From assembly GCF_030409555.1 (NCBI RefSeq), contig NZ_JAUFPU010000019.1, forward strand, positions 62,001 to 126,000: a stretch of DNA of 64,000 nucleotides, given 5' to 3'. Shown piece after piece: positions 1 through 8,632 of the stretch; within the stretch, counting starts at the first letter, position 1; the number at the start of each line of letters is the position of its first letter. A program made the position numbers and the translations under genes. The notes beneath the pieces are model-generated. The model searched no databases, had not been told where the DNA came from, and saw only the letters and a list, made by a program, of their open reading frames with translations. The stretch is from Chitinimonas viridis (GTDB taxonomy: Bacteria > Pseudomonadota > Gammaproteobacteria > Burkholderiales > Chitinimonadaceae).

Positions 1-114
1 CTGACCGAAGAGAACAGCAATAGCATGGGGGCGGCTGGCGGTTCGGTGGAGCAGTTGTCGGAAACTGCCGGAGAGCTGCACCTGCTGGTCAAGCATTTCG
101 AGCGTGGCTTGTAG
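1..114 (+). CDS. C-terminal end of a methyl-accepting chemotaxis protein (partial)
   Basis: Frame 1 is open from the window edge and encodes 37 residues before a TAG. The segment has the look of the last helix of an MCP signalling domain, with an SVEQLSETAGELHLLVKHF-like ending where alternating small and hydrophobic residues finish in a short basic tail. MCP C-termini of the kind ...LxxxAxxLxxxVxxF are typical. These receptors relay ligand binding to CheA/CheW at the cell pole. The sensor and membrane parts lie outside the window, so the ligand cannot be guessed. No pentapeptide CheR tether (xWxxF) is present at the end. Confidence 0.7.
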   Translation: MTEENSNSMGAAGGSVEQLSETAGELHLLVKHFERGL

Positions 115-141
115 CGGTACCTTGGTCGGTGCATTGCTATC

Positions 142-426
142 ATGGTGGGGATAACTCTGGCGTATCTATTCCTGCTTTCTGTACTGCTAAGCGCGGCCAC
201 CCTGGTGGCCTATGCCTGGGACAAGGCCATGGCGGTACGGGCTGGGCGTCGTATTCCGGAGCGCCAGCTGCACCTGTTGGCAGCGTTAGGCGGCTGGCCT
301 GGTGCGCTACTGGCGCAGCGATGGCTACGCCATAAAAACCGTAAGGCCGGGTTTCAGCTTGTTTTCTGGTTGTCGGTCCTGCTCAACCTGTCTGGCTGGG
401 CGGGCTATTACTGGCTAGCAAGCTGA
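142..426 (+). CDS. DUF1294 small membrane protein
   Basis: 94-aa protein with two or three hydrophobic segments (about residues 3-24, 45-58 and 70-92). The middle carries the DUF1294 pattern: YAWDKAMAVRAGRRIPE, then LHLLAALGGWPGALLAQRWLRHKN and a KAGFQ motif. In other bacteria the domain is found alone or fused behind a cold-shock domain. Its function is unknown and it probably sits in the inner membrane. It begins 27 bases after the chemotaxis receptor and converges with modE. The start has no strong Shine-Dalgarno sequence, so the exact N-terminus is less certain than the family call. Confidence 0.8.
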   Translation: MVGITLAYLFLLSVLLSAATLVAYAWDKAMAVRAGRRIPERQLHLLAALGGWPGALLAQRWLRHKNRKAGFQLVFWLSVLLNLSGWAGYYWLAS

Positions 427-516
427 ACGCCCCTTTGTGCGCCGACCCATGGGACGCTTCCTGATGCCGAGGTTCAGGCGAGGTTTGGAGAAGCGCCCCA
501 TGAGCAACCGCTACGC

Positions 517-1296
517 TCAATAACCCACGCCCAGAATGATGTTGCCTGCGGCGATATGCGCTGTGACAGGTTGGTGCGTTGGCCAAGCCTTCACTTTGTC
601 TACCTGGGCTACCAGGCTGAGACCATTGCTCAGCAAGACGGCGACTTCTGCCTGCCCTGACTCACGCAACAAGGGGCTGATATGGCCGTGCAGGGTATTG
701 TCACTCGGAACCTCTGACCGATTGTGCCCGGCAGTCAGGCGTACCCAGGAGGCTTTGACCAGGGCCGCAACAGCGCTGCCGGGCTTTAGCTCCAGCAATT
801 CGGTGCTCTCGCGGGTGATAGTGGCAAGTAGGGTGAGATCGCCTGGCAGGGTAAGCGTGATCTGATCATTGCTACGTCCCGGCGCAATATGGCTGACCGT
901 GCCATAGAGCTGATTGCGGGCGCTGGTTTTAAGCATGAGCTTACGCAGCGTTTGCAGGCTGCTCGCGGCGTCGGGCAGGGCAGCCAGATCGCGCAGCAGG
1001 CTACGTTGCAATTGCTCCATGGCGCGATAGACGCTGATCAGATGTCGCCCGGCAGGAGTTAACTGGGCGCCGCCGCCCCCTTTGCCACCGATATTGGTAC
1101 TGACTAACGGGGTTTCGCTCAATCCATTCAAATCATCCAGCGCATTCCAGGCGCCGCGATAGCTGAGCCCTGCCGCCTTGGCGGCCTGGCTGATGGAACC
1201 GCTCTCGGCGATGGCTTCCAATAGCAGTATGCGGTTGGCAGGTATGGGCGAGCCGCCTTCGGTGCCCAGTGCAGGGATCAGCGGCAGGGTAGCCAT
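517..1296 (-). CDS. modE: ModE, molybdate-responsive transcriptional regulator
   Basis: 259-aa regulator of molybdate uptake. The N-terminal winged helix (about residues 20-85) carries the LysR-like pattern ILLLEAIAESGSISQAAKAAGLSYRGAWNALDDLN. The C-terminal half holds two Mop/TOBE molybdate-binding modules: NQLYGTVSHI... (about 130-190) and NTLHGHISPL... (about 200-258). The di-Mop layout and length match full-length ModE. In E. coli the molybdate-bound dimer represses modABC. Here modE diverges from modA, with a long perfect inverted repeat between them, which fits binding at that site. The start codon has no clear ribosome-binding site; the ATG is taken because it aligns with the N-terminus of known ModE proteins. 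Confidence 0.92.
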   Translation of the reverse strand: MATLPLIPALGTEGGSPIPANRILLLEAIAESGSISQAAKAAGLSYRGAWNALDDLNGLSETPLVSTNIGGKGGGGAQLTPAGRHLISVYRAMEQLQRSLLRDLAALPDAASSLQTLRKLMLKTSARNQLYGTVSHIAPGRSNDQITLTLPGDLTLLATITRESTELLELKPGSAVAALVKASWVRLTAGHNRSEVPSDNTLHGHISPLLRESGQAEVAVLLSNGLSLVAQVDKVKAWPTHQPVTAHIAAGNIILGVGY

Positions 1297-1348
1297 GGGG
1301 CTTGGGGTAGACTGTAGATGGGCATGACATCATTGTAGGGCACTTGGT

Positions 1349-1392
1349 CATTCAGTATCGCTATGTAGTAAGCTGCATAGCGATACTGAATG
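1349..1392. promoter_or_regulatory. Probable ModE operator: 17-bp perfect inverted repeat
   Basis: Left arm 1349-1365 reads CATTCAGTATCGCTATG and right arm 1376-1392 is its exact reverse complement. The spacer is the 10 bases TAGTAAGCTG. The site lies between divergent modE (start 1296) and modA (start 1418), ending 25 bases before modA. The E. coli ModE site is also an inverted repeat built around a TATA-rich core (CGTTATAT...ATATAACG). The shared theme is an inverted CG(C/T)TAT element, but the bases differ enough that this is an assignment by position and symmetry. Confidence 0.75.
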
Positions 1393-1417
1393 ACAGCCCA
1401 TCTTTGGAGTGGTGTGC

Positions 1418-2167
1418 ATGAAGAACCTGACCCTGTTGGCGATGCCCTTGCTTATGACGCTCGCGCCAAACGTACATGCGGCCGAGGTGCAGTTGGCGGT
1501 GGCAGCGAATTTTGCCGTGCCCATGCAGAAGATAGTGGCGGCATTTGAGCAGTCGACCGGGCACAAGGTGCTGCTAAGCAGCGGGGCGACAGGCAAGTTC
1601 TATGCGCAGATCAGCCAGGGCGCGCCGTTCGAGGTCTTGCTGGCCGCTGACGATGAAACGCCGAGACGGCTGGTGCAGGATGGCAAGGCTGTTGCCGCAA
1701 GCCAATTCACCTATGCCCAGGGAAGATTGGCACTGTGGAGCGCCAAGCAGGGCGTGGTGGACAATGCGGGTGCGGTATTGAAAACGGCCAGCTTCAAACA
1801 CCTGGCCATCGCTAATCCCAAGGTGGCTCCTTATGGTGTGGCGGCCACGGAGGCGATGATTGCGATGGGCGTCTACAGCAGCATGTTGCCCAAGCTGGTA
1901 CAGGGCGAGAGCATTGCCCAGGCATATCAGTTTGTCTCGACCGGCAATGCCGAGTTGGGCTTTGTGGCCTTGTCGCAAGTCTATGAGCATGGCCGGATGC
2001 GTAGTGGTTCTGGCTGGGTTGTTCCGGCACAGCTGCATACGCCCATCAAGCAGGATGCGGTCTTGTTGGTTCGTGGCCGCGACAACCCGGCGGCCAGCGC
2101 CTTGCTCGGTTATCTGAAAACGGATGCAGCCAGAGCCGTGATGGCGAGCTACGGCTATGTCCACTAA
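1418..2167 (+). CDS. modA: ModA, periplasmic molybdate-binding protein
   Basis: 249-aa solute-binding protein of the molybdate ABC importer. A signal peptide covers residues 1-21 (MKNLTLLAMPLLMTLAPNVHA, cleaved before AEV). The mature protein has ModA family motifs: LAVAANFAVPMQKI, LLSSGATGKFYAQI (oxyanion-contacting serines), GAPFEVLLAADDETP, and a late TGNAELGFVALSQV. An upstream GTG at 1409 is in frame, but the ATG at 1418 is preferred: GGAG at 1406-1409 is spaced 8 bases from it and the signal peptide starts there. It is first in modABC, downstream of the inverted repeat thought to bind ModE, so expression should rise when molybdate is scarce. Confidence 0.95.
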   Translation: MKNLTLLAMPLLMTLAPNVHAAEVQLAVAANFAVPMQKIVAAFEQSTGHKVLLSSGATGKFYAQISQGAPFEVLLAADDETPRRLVQDGKAVAASQFTYAQGRLALWSAKQGVVDNAGAVLKTASFKHLAIANPKVAPYGVAATEAMIAMGVYSSMLPKLVQGESIAQAYQFVSTGNAELGFVALSQVYEHGRMRSGSGWVVPAQLHTPIKQDAVLLVRGRDNPAASALLGYLKTDAARAVMASYGYVH

Positions 2168-2191
2168 TGGCCATCGGGGCGGCCTTACATC

Positions 2192-2860
2192 ATGACTGCC
2201 GATGACTGGGCCGCTATCTGGCTCACCGCCAAACTGGCGACCTTGACCACCGTGTTGCTGCTGGGTCTGGGCACACCACTGGCCTGGTGGCTGGCGCGTA
2301 CCGATAGTCTCTGGTCGCGTTGTGTCGGGGCATTGGTGACCATGCCGCTGGTACTGCCGCCTACCGTGCTGGGCTTCTACCTGCTGTTGCTGATGGGCAG
2401 CCAGGGGCCGGTTGGGCAGTTCACTACCTGGCTGGGGCTGGGGCTGCTGCCTTTTACCTTCACAGGCTTGCTTATTGCCTCTGTTATCTACTCGCTGCCG
2501 TTTACCGTGCAACCCTTGCAGCAGGCTTTCCGAGCTATAGGTGCGAGGCCGTTGGAGGTGGCAGCCACCTTGCGCGCCTCGCCTTACGACACCTTTTTCA
2601 GCGTGGTGCTACCCCTGGCGCGGCCAGGATTGATTACAGCGGCCGTCATGAGTTTTGCCCACACCGTGGGAGAGTTTGGCGTGGTACTGATGATAGGGGG
2701 CAATATCCCCGGCCAGACTCGGGTGATCTCGGTGCTGCTCTATGACCGTGTCGAGGCGCTGGAATACACGCAGGCGCATTATCTGGCGGCAGGCATGCTG
2801 GTATTCAGCTTTGTGGTCTTGCTGGGGCTACATCTGCTAAACCGGGAGCGGCGGGTATGA
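2192..2860 (+). CDS. modB: ModB, molybdate ABC transporter permease
   Basis: 222-aa inner-membrane protein with about five transmembrane helices. The ABC-permease EAA loop is visible at [39 protein letters not shown] (about residues 110-150), the site that docks onto ModC. Early residues [10 protein letters not shown] and [15 protein letters not shown] are typical of ModB/CysT permeases. It starts 24 bases after modA and its stop overlaps the start of modC by four bases (ATGA), so the three are cotranscribed and probably translationally coupled. Confidence 0.95.
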   Translation: MTADDWAAIWLTAKLATLTTVLLLGLGTPLAWWLARTDSLWSRCVGALVTMPLVLPPTVLGFYLLLLMGSQGPVGQFTTWLGLGLLPFTFTGLLIASVIYSLPFTVQPLQQAFRAIGARPLEVAATLRASPYDTFFSVVLPLARPGLITAAVMSFAHTVGEFGVVLMIGGNIPGQTRVISVLLYDRVEALEYTQAHYLAAGMLVFSFVVLLGLHLLNRERRV

Positions 2861-3930
2861 GAGTACGGGCTAATTTGACATGCGGGCTGGGGGCTTTCCG
2901 GCTGGCTGCCGAACTGAGCCTGCCCGGCAGTGGGGTGACTGCCCTGTTTGGCGCATCGGGTTCGGGCAAGACCAGTCTGCTGCGTTGCCTGGCGGGTCTG
3001 GAGCCTACGGCGCGCGGCTATCTGGAGGTATCGGGCGAGGTCTGGCTCGACAGTGAGCGCGGGATTGCGCGATCTACCCACTTGCGTGGCGTGGGCTTGG
3101 TGTTTCAGGAGGCCAGTCTGTTTGCGCATCTGGACGTACGCCGCAACCTGGAATTTGGCTTGCAGCGTACCCCCGTGGCGCAGCGGCGACTGCACTGGGA
3201 GGGTGCGCTGGAACTGCTGGGCATAGCTCATCTGCTGGAACGCTTGCCGATGCGGCTCTCTGGTGGCGAGCGCCAACGGGTGGCTATCGCCCGCGCCTTG
3301 CTGGCGTCGCCACGGATGCTGCTGCTGGATGAGCCGCTGGCTGCGCTGGATCAGCCGCGTAAAGACGAGATATTGCCTTACCTGGATAGGCTGCATCGTG
3401 AGCTTGCCATCCCCATGGTCTATGTGACCCATGCCATGGAAGAAGTCAGCCGCCTGGCTGACCATCTGGTTTTGCTGGAAGCTGGCAGGGTGGTCGCTGC
3501 CGGCCCGTTGTCCAGCACCTTGGCCCGCCCGGATCTGCCTGCCAGTTTTGAGGACGAGATCGGGGTGATCGTGCAGGCCGTGGTGGCCCATGTGGACAGC
3601 CAGTACCAGTTGGCGCACCTGAGCTGCGCCGGTGGAGAGCTGCGCGTACCCCAGCAGGGCCTGAAGCCCGCCGATGGCTGCAGGGTGCGCATACGGGCCC
3701 GAGATGTCAGCCTGACGTTGCACGAAGAAACGGACACCAGCATCCTCAATCGCTTGCCGGGCGTAGTGGCGGCCATCCACCCATCATCCCATCCCGCGCA
3801 AGTGCTGGTCAGCCTGCTGGTGGGGGAGTTGCCGCTGGTGGCACGCATTACCCGCCTGTCTTGCGACAAGCTGCAGTTGCAGGTGGGCAGCAAGGTGTGG
3901 GCGCAGATCAAGTCAGCTGCGCTGCTTTAG
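2857..3930 (+). CDS. modC: ModC, molybdate ABC transporter ATPase
   Basis: 357-aa ATPase. Walker A GASGSGKT is at residues 32-39, the signature LSGGERQR near 134, Walker [13 protein letters not shown] near 155-166, and the switch histidine is in VTHAMEE. The last 65 or so residues form a Mop-like regulatory domain ([12 protein letters not shown]... through [17 protein letters not shown]), which is usual for ModC. It powers ModB and closes the operon. The gene converges with the minus-strand dehydrogenase 41 bases away; no obvious terminator hairpin is seen in that short gap. Confidence 0.95.
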   Translation: MRVRANLTCGLGAFRLAAELSLPGSGVTALFGASGSGKTSLLRCLAGLEPTARGYLEVSGEVWLDSERGIARSTHLRGVGLVFQEASLFAHLDVRRNLEFGLQRTPVAQRRLHWEGALELLGIAHLLERLPMRLSGGERQRVAIARALLASPRMLLLDEPLAALDQPRKDEILPYLDRLHRELAIPMVYVTHAMEEVSRLADHLVLLEAGRVVAAGPLSSTLARPDLPASFEDEIGVIVQAVVAHVDSQYQLAHLSCAGGELRVPQQGLKPADGCRVRIRARDVSLTLHEETDTSILNRLPGVVAAIHPSSHPAQVLVSLLVGELPLVARITRLSCDKLQLQVGSKVWAQIKSAALL

Positions 3931-3971
3931 AGCGGCTGGCCAGGGCTGCTTACGGCCCAGGCTCGCGGCAT

Positions 3972-4913
3972 TTAAACCAGATTACGGGGTGTGCCGGCAG
4001 CCCAAAGCTCGATGTTCTCTATCAATTGCTCGGCCAGCCGGCTCATGGCCTCGAAACTGGCCCAGCCTATGTGGGGTGTCACTATCAGGTTGGGTAGCCC
4101 TGCATCCAACAGCGGGTTGCCATGGCGGGGAGGCTCTTCGTGCAGCACGTCTACGCCGGCCCCACCCAGGTGTCCGCGACGCAGTGCCTCCAGCAAAGCG
4201 ACTTCGTCGACGATGCCGCCGCGTGCCGTGTTGATCAGTACTGCACCGGGCTTCATAGCGGCCAGGGCGGTGGCATCTATCAAGCCACGGGTGGTGTCGT
4301 TGAGTGGGCAGTGCAGGCTGATGATGTCAGCCACACGCAGGCCCTGCTCGAAGTCGATATGGCCTGGCCGTACCTCAGTAGCTCCCTTGCGCTCTGCAAA
4401 TACGACATGCATGCCAAAGGCACGGGCCAGCTTGGCCGTGCCCTGGCCCAGGGAGCCGCTGCCAACGACCAGCAGGGTGCGCCCGTTCAGGTCGCGAACG
4501 GTGGCACCAAAGTGGCAGAAATAGGGGGACTGCGCCCAGGCTCCCTTGGCCAGATCTTGCTGATAGGCAGGCAGGTTGCGCATCAGCGCCAGCATCAGCA
4601 TCAAGGCGTGCTCGGGTACGGTTGCGTCGGCATAGCCACGGATATTGCTTACCGCTATGCCACGCTGGCGGGCCACAGCCAGGTCGACATTATTGACGCC
4701 TGTCGCCGCCACGGCGATAAGCTTGAGCCGGGGCAAGGCAGCCAGGGTGGTGGCATCAAGCATCACCTTGTTGCTGATGACCACATCGGCATCCTGGCAT
4801 CGGGTAATGATTTCTGCGTTAGCAGTGGCATCGAACGCTTGCCAGTGGTGTGGCAGCCTGGGAGTGCGCAGTGGGGCGGGTAGGCTGGCGCGATCAAGGA
4901 AGACGATATTCAT
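3972..4913 (-). CDS. D-2-hydroxyacid dehydrogenase (glycerate dehydrogenase/hydroxypyruvate reductase type)
   Basis: 313-aa NAD(P)-dependent oxidoreductase. The nucleotide-binding motif VVGSGSLGQGTAKLARAFG lies in the middle third. The catalytic set of this family is present: the arginine in INTARGGIVDE, the glutamate in DVLHEEPP and the histidine in TPHIGWAS. The substrate-loop segment VAATGVNNVDLAVARQRGIAVSNI is typical of HprA/GyaR-like glycerate dehydrogenases, which interconvert hydroxypyruvate and D-glycerate in the cytoplasm. Exact substrate cannot be fixed from sequence. It stands alone and the start lacks a strong ribosome-binding site, but alignment to family N-termini supports the ATG. 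Confidence 0.85.
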   Translation of the reverse strand: MNIVFLDRASLPAPLRTPRLPHHWQAFDATANAEIITRCQDADVVISNKVMLDATTLAALPRLKLIAVAATGVNNVDLAVARQRGIAVSNIRGYADATVPEHALMLMLALMRNLPAYQQDLAKGAWAQSPYFCHFGATVRDLNGRTLLVVGSGSLGQGTAKLARAFGMHVVFAERKGATEVRPGHIDFEQGLRVADIISLHCPLNDTTRGLIDATALAAMKPGAVLINTARGGIVDEVALLEALRRGHLGGAGVDVLHEEPPRHGNPLLDAGLPNLIVTPHIGWASFEAMSRLAEQLIENIELWAAGTPRNLV

Positions 4914-4983
4914 GGCGGTGACTTGCGGTGGGCTGTCGAGATGGCAATGCTAACGCATCGCCATCCGGGCGGCCCATCTGTCG

Positions 4984-5037
4984 TTGAACAGGCTCTGACT
5001 GCCCGGAACGCCGGGGCGAAAAAACGTGAACAGGCGC
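4984..5037 (-). repeat. Two directly repeated solo ends of the GAGCCTGTTCAA element
   Basis: Read on the minus strand, GCGCCTGTTCACG followed by a T-run and CGCC starts directly after the TAA stop of the DUF2189 gene. It resembles the end of the palindromic elements at 8.6, 17.2 and 27.7 kb. A second copy, GAGCCTGTTCAA (plus-strand 4984-4995), lies about 40 bases further on in the same orientation and is flanked by TCA. No matching opposite end or central hairpin remains, so these look like relics. The rest of the 124-base gap between the two genes holds nothing else recognisable. Confidence 0.6.
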
Positions 5038-5814
5038 TTACTCGATCAGGGCGCGATAGGCATGCCAGGTGGCATGGCCTACCAATGGCACCGCCAGCGC
5101 CACGCCTACACCCCACAAGGCAAAGCCTGCCAGCACGATCAGCACGATGATGGCACCCCAGGTCAGCATGCAGACCGGATTGGCCAGGCATACCCGTACG
5201 CTGGCAAACAGGGCATTGAAGGTATCCGCGTCGCGATCCAGCATGATGGGAATGGATACAACCGACAGGGCAAAGGTCAGCAGGGCAAACAGGGCACCCG
5301 AGCCCAGCCAGATGATCATGAAGGTCATATTGTCTGGCTGTAGCAGGAACTTGGGGGTCAGCATCACCGCGACGGACGGGATGTCGTCGGTAAAGAACAG
5401 GGCGAATACCACTACCGAGACGCGCATCCAGCCGGCCACCAGCAAGGCCAGGATGATGGCAAACAGGCTGATGCCCGAGGCATTGATGCGCAAGGCAGTC
5501 AACGTGGGCAGCAGCTTTACCTTGTCGACCGTCTCATGTCGGCGGCTGATCTCGTATAGGCCCAGGCAGATGAAGGGACCGGCCAGCAGAAAGGCCGTAA
5601 CCAGGGTCATGGTGTGTTCCGGCGCGTAGCCAAACAGGCCGCGTATGGCCCAGCCCATGGCTACAAAGGCGCTGCCATAGAACAGCAGGCCGGTTGGTGT
5701 GGCGCGGATATCGCCTAGTGCCAACTTGAGCCATTTGAACGGCGTGTGCCAGGGCAGATCGCGCACACGGGTATGCAGCACCACGGGAGGTGCATCGTCG
5801 AGCAATTCCGCCAT
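5038..5814 (-). CDS. DUF2189 integral membrane protein
   Basis: 258-aa membrane protein with about six hydrophobic helices. It has the DUF2189 signature after the start: ...RDLPWHTPFKWLKLALGDIRATPTGLLFYGSAFVAMGWAI, and a later FLLAGPFICLGLYEISRRHE. The family is common in proteobacteria and its role is unknown. The ATG at 5814 is chosen over one 48 bases upstream because GAGGAGA (5821-5827 on the complement) is spaced six bases before it. The TAA stop at 5038-5040 abuts a relic end of the palindromic repeat, so the last base of the gene touches the repeat. Confidence 0.85.
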   Translation of the reverse strand: MAELLDDAPPVVLHTRVRDLPWHTPFKWLKLALGDIRATPTGLLFYGSAFVAMGWAIRGLFGYAPEHTMTLVTAFLLAGPFICLGLYEISRRHETVDKVKLLPTLTALRINASGISLFAIILALLVAGWMRVSVVVFALFFTDDIPSVAVMLTPKFLLQPDNMTFMIIWLGSGALFALLTFALSVVSIPIMLDRDADTFNALFASVRVCLANPVCMLTWGAIIVLIVLAGFALWGVGVALAVPLVGHATWHAYRALIE

Positions 5815-5919
5815 AAGGTGTCTCCTCGTTATTGTGGGCGGTGATTGATTCGAACTGGTCAAGGCGACACCAGGCCGCCTTGACGATGCGTAGTGAACTA
5901 CGCTGCCGCGAGGCGGCGC

Positions 5920-6249
5920 TTATTCCAGGCCCAGCAGCTCCACCTCGAACACTAGTACGGCATTGGGGGGAATCACGCCACCTGCGCCCCGCGCACCATA
6001 GCCCATGGCCGGTGGAATAGTCAGCTTGCGCACGCCGCCTATCTTCATACCTTGCACGCCCTGGTCCCAGCCCTTGATGACATGGCCTGCACCCAGGGGG
6101 AAGGAAAAGGGAATGCCGCGATCCTTGCTGGAATCGAACTTGGTGCCATCGGTCAGCCAGCCTGTGTAATGCACGGTGACTTCCTGGCCTGCCTTGGCTT
6201 CGGCACCGTCGCCGGTCTTGATATCGTCAATGATCAGGGTATCGGTCAT
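5920..6249 (-). CDS. FKBP-type peptidyl-prolyl cis-trans isomerase
   Basis: 109-aa single-domain FKBP without signal peptide, so cytoplasmic. Family residues are visible: [18 protein letters not shown], a [22 protein letters not shown] core and the closing [17 protein letters not shown]. These line the FK506/proline pocket (Y, F, D, V-I-W, Y). It catalyses proline isomerisation during protein folding. A GAAGG sequence lies upstream of the ATG. It is followed by the PhoX terminator on its upstream side, so it has its own promoter in the 6250-6305 interval. Confidence 0.92.
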   Translation of the reverse strand: MTDTLIIDDIKTGDGAEAKAGQEVTVHYTGWLTDGTKFDSSKDRGIPFSFPLGAGHVIKGWDQGVQGMKIGGVRKLTIPPAMGYGARGAGGVIPPNAVLVFEVELLGLE

Positions 6250-6305
6250 GGTATTGCCTTCTTTGTATACGAGAGTGAAAACGGCAGGATGATACGCCCA
6301 GCGGC

Positions 6306-6336
6306 AAAAAAATAGGGCCGACGTGTGCCGGCCCTA
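6306..6336 (-). terminator. Rho-independent terminator of the phoX gene
   Basis: On the minus strand, TAGGGCCG and CGGCCCTA form an 8-bp stem with an 8-base loop (6313-6336), followed by seven Ts (complement of 6306-6312). It begins 23 bases after the phoX stop codon. Confidence 0.85.
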
Positions 6337-6359
6337 CGGTAGTGTTGCGTGTTGCCCGA

Positions 6360-8387
6360 CTAGCTGCCGATTTTCCCGCCATCGGCCTTGGTAATGATGA
6401 CGGTGGCAGAACGGGGACGCCCGCCATTTGCATCCGGCCATTTGCTGAACACCAGCGGGTTCTGCAGGGTGTAGACATCTGCAGAGGTGCCCGTGGGGAT
6501 GGTAGGACGATTGGGGTGGCTGCCCAGCTCGCCGGGGTGCTGCACATTGATGAACAGCGTCTTCATGTCAGGCGTGAAGGTGATGCCGGTGATTTCACAG
6601 CCCGAGGGACCGACCAGGAAGCGGCGGATTTCACGGGTCTTGGGGTCGGCAACCAGCATCTGGTTATTGCCCTGACCGGCGTAGTTGCCAGTATTGGCGG
6701 CGCTGCCGTCGGTTTGTATCCACAGCCGGCCATCATGGTCAAACGCCAGGCCATCGGGGCTGTTGAAGGTGTTGCCTGCATTGATGTTGCTGGAGCCGGC
6801 CGATTTCAGCGGTGTGGCCGAGGGGTTGCCGGCCAGTACGAAATGATCCCATTCGAACGTCAAGGCGGCGGCATCGCCCCCGGTTTCACGCCAGCGGATG
6901 ATCTGGCCATAGACGTTGCTGGTGCGGGGGTTGGCGTCATCTGTGGTGCTACGGCCCGAATTGTTGGTCAGGGTCAGGTAAACCTCCTTGGTGGTGGGGT
7001 GTACCGAAACCCATTCCGGCCTGTCCATCGGGGTGGCGCCGGCCACGGTGCCTGCCTGGCGGGCATTGATCAGCACGCTGGCCTGGTCAGGCAGGGTGGA
7101 ATCGGCCTTCAGGCTGGCATTGGCTTCCTTGTCCAGCAGCAGCCACTCGCCCGTACCCATGGAGTCACCCTTGGTGGTGCCATCGCTGAATCGAGCCACA
7201 TACAGTTTGCCGCTCTCCAACAGGTTGCGGTTGGTCGGCGCGGTGGGGTTGGCAGCATCGTACTTGCCGTCCGAGACGAACTTGTAGACGAACTCGCCCG
7301 CCTGGTCATCGCCCATATAGACCACCACGCGGCCATCGGCGGCGATGGCATAGGCGGCGTTTTCGTGCTTGAAACGCCCCAGTGCAGTGCGCTTCTTGGG
7401 GGTGGAGGTCGGGTCGAAGGGGTCGATTTCAACGATCCAGCCAAAGCGGTTCGATTCGTTCGGCTCCTTGGACCAGTCGAAGCGGTTGTCGAAATCCTCC
7501 CAGCGATAGCCCGAGCGGCCAGAGGACAAGCCGTAGCGCTTCATCAGCGCGGTCTGGCTGGCACCACTCACTGTCGTGCCAAAGTAGCCGTTGAAGTTCT
7601 CTTCACAGGTGATATAGCTGCCCCATGGGGTATAGCCATTGCCGCAGTTGTTGAGGGTGCCGAAGGCATAGCTGCCGAACGGATCGGCGCTGGTCTTGAG
7701 CAGGGCGTGCCCTGCCGCAGGGCCGGTCATCAGCATGGGAGTGTTGCCGTGTATGCGGCGGTTGTAGGCTGAGCCGACCACCAGCTGCCATTTGCCGGCC
7801 GCATCCTTCTTGATATGGACCACCGAGACGCCATGGGCGTGCTGGGCCTTGCGTACCTTGTCCAGTGTCCAGGTGCCGAAAACATCGGTCTGGCCAGGTT
7901 CATAGGCGAAGAAGTACTCCGGGTTGATGTACTCGTGGTTCATCACCAGCAGGCCTTCGCTGCTGTTGGTGCCACCGATGGGGAAGTAATGCATGCCATC
8001 GTGGTTGTCGCCCATCTGCAAGGCTTGGTCTGCACCCGTGTTGGAACCATCCGGTTTCCAGGCGGGCGCACCCTTGACCAGGGGCGTACCCCAGGGAACG
8101 AAAGCTTCGGCCACATAGCCCTCGGGCACCACGATGGCATCACCGCTGCTAACGCTGACCTGCTTGAAATTCAGCATGGGGGCTTGTGGCGGCACGGGCG
8201 CCACGGGCTCGGTACCACCATCGCTGCTGCAGGCGGCCAGATTGCCGCCCAGGAAAGCCACGGCGCCCAGGCCGAGTCCGCTTTTCAGTATTCCACGACG
8301 CGAGACGACACGGTCGACCAGTTGGTTGAAGTGCTCTGCCCGGCTGGGGTTGATCGAAATGTTCTCGTTGTCGTCGAACTGACTCAT
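6360..8387 (-). CDS. phoX: PhoX-family alkaline phosphatase (DUF839), Tat-exported
   Basis: 675-aa protein. Residues about 31-55 form a twin-arginine signal, with SRRGILKSG followed by a hydrophobic stretch ending in an Ala-Cys (GGNLAAC), so it may be exported folded and possibly lipidated. The body matches the PhoX beta-propeller family: WTLDKVRKAQHAHGVSVV, NNCGNGYTPWGSYITCEENFNGYF, FDPTSTPKKRTALGRFKHENAAYA, SPDGLAFDHDGRLWIQTDG, and the late FVGPSGCEITGITFTPD-like segment. PhoX enzymes use Ca and Fe to hydrolyse phosphomonoesters in the periplasm. TGGAG lies before the ATG. A canonical Pho box was not found upstream. Confidence 0.88.
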   Translation of the reverse strand: MSQFDDNENISINPSRAEHFNQLVDRVVSRRGILKSGLGLGAVAFLGGNLAACSSDGGTEPVAPVPPQAPMLNFKQVSVSSGDAIVVPEGYVAEAFVPWGTPLVKGAPAWKPDGSNTGADQALQMGDNHDGMHYFPIGGTNSSEGLLVMNHEYINPEYFFAYEPGQTDVFGTWTLDKVRKAQHAHGVSVVHIKKDAAGKWQLVVGSAYNRRIHGNTPMLMTGPAAGHALLKTSADPFGSYAFGTLNNCGNGYTPWGSYITCEENFNGYFGTTVSGASQTALMKRYGLSSGRSGYRWEDFDNRFDWSKEPNESNRFGWIVEIDPFDPTSTPKKRTALGRFKHENAAYAIAADGRVVVYMGDDQAGEFVYKFVSDGKYDAANPTAPTNRNLLESGKLYVARFSDGTTKGDSMGTGEWLLLDKEANASLKADSTLPDQASVLINARQAGTVAGATPMDRPEWVSVHPTTKEVYLTLTNNSGRSTTDDANPRTSNVYGQIIRWRETGGDAAALTFEWDHFVLAGNPSATPLKSAGSSNINAGNTFNSPDGLAFDHDGRLWIQTDGSAANTGNYAGQGNNQMLVADPKTREIRRFLVGPSGCEITGITFTPDMKTLFINVQHPGELGSHPNRPTIPTGTSADVYTLQNPLVFSKWPDANGGRPRSATVIITKADGGKIGS

Positions 8388-8632
8388 GGTGCGCTCCAGG
8401 GGGAGGGGAGTGGGAAGGAGCGCGGATTATTAGGGGGCTGTATTACGTCGCGTTGAAGGATTTGTTGCGGTCATAAAACCCGGTATGAATAACAATCTGC
8501 GGGGTGATGGCGACAGCAGTGTTGTAAAAAAGGCGTGGTCGCGTGATTTGTCGCTTTTTTGCTGGCACTGCATGCGTGCAGGCTCGACTATCCCAAGCTT
8601 GCCGCGAGCTGCGCCGCAAGCAGAGCTGCTTA
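8388..8632. other. Gene-free stretch upstream of phoX
   Basis: About 245 bases between the phoX start and the first palindromic element. It should contain the phoX promoter reading left. An AT-richer patch lies at 8455-8500. No convincing coding frame or terminator was seen. Confidence 0.5.

Noticed and set aside
480-516. Weak inverted repeat around 450-511 as a terminator
   Set aside because: Stem is imperfect with no T-run on either side.
4122-4883. 253-aa plus-strand frame opposite the dehydrogenase
   Set aside because: The minus-strand frame has complete dehydrogenase motifs; this one has none.
8461-8492. Pho-box-like GGTCATAAAACCCGGTAT before phoX
   Set aside because: Only one half resembles CTGTCAT, spacing is wrong and the orientation is opposite to phoX transcription.
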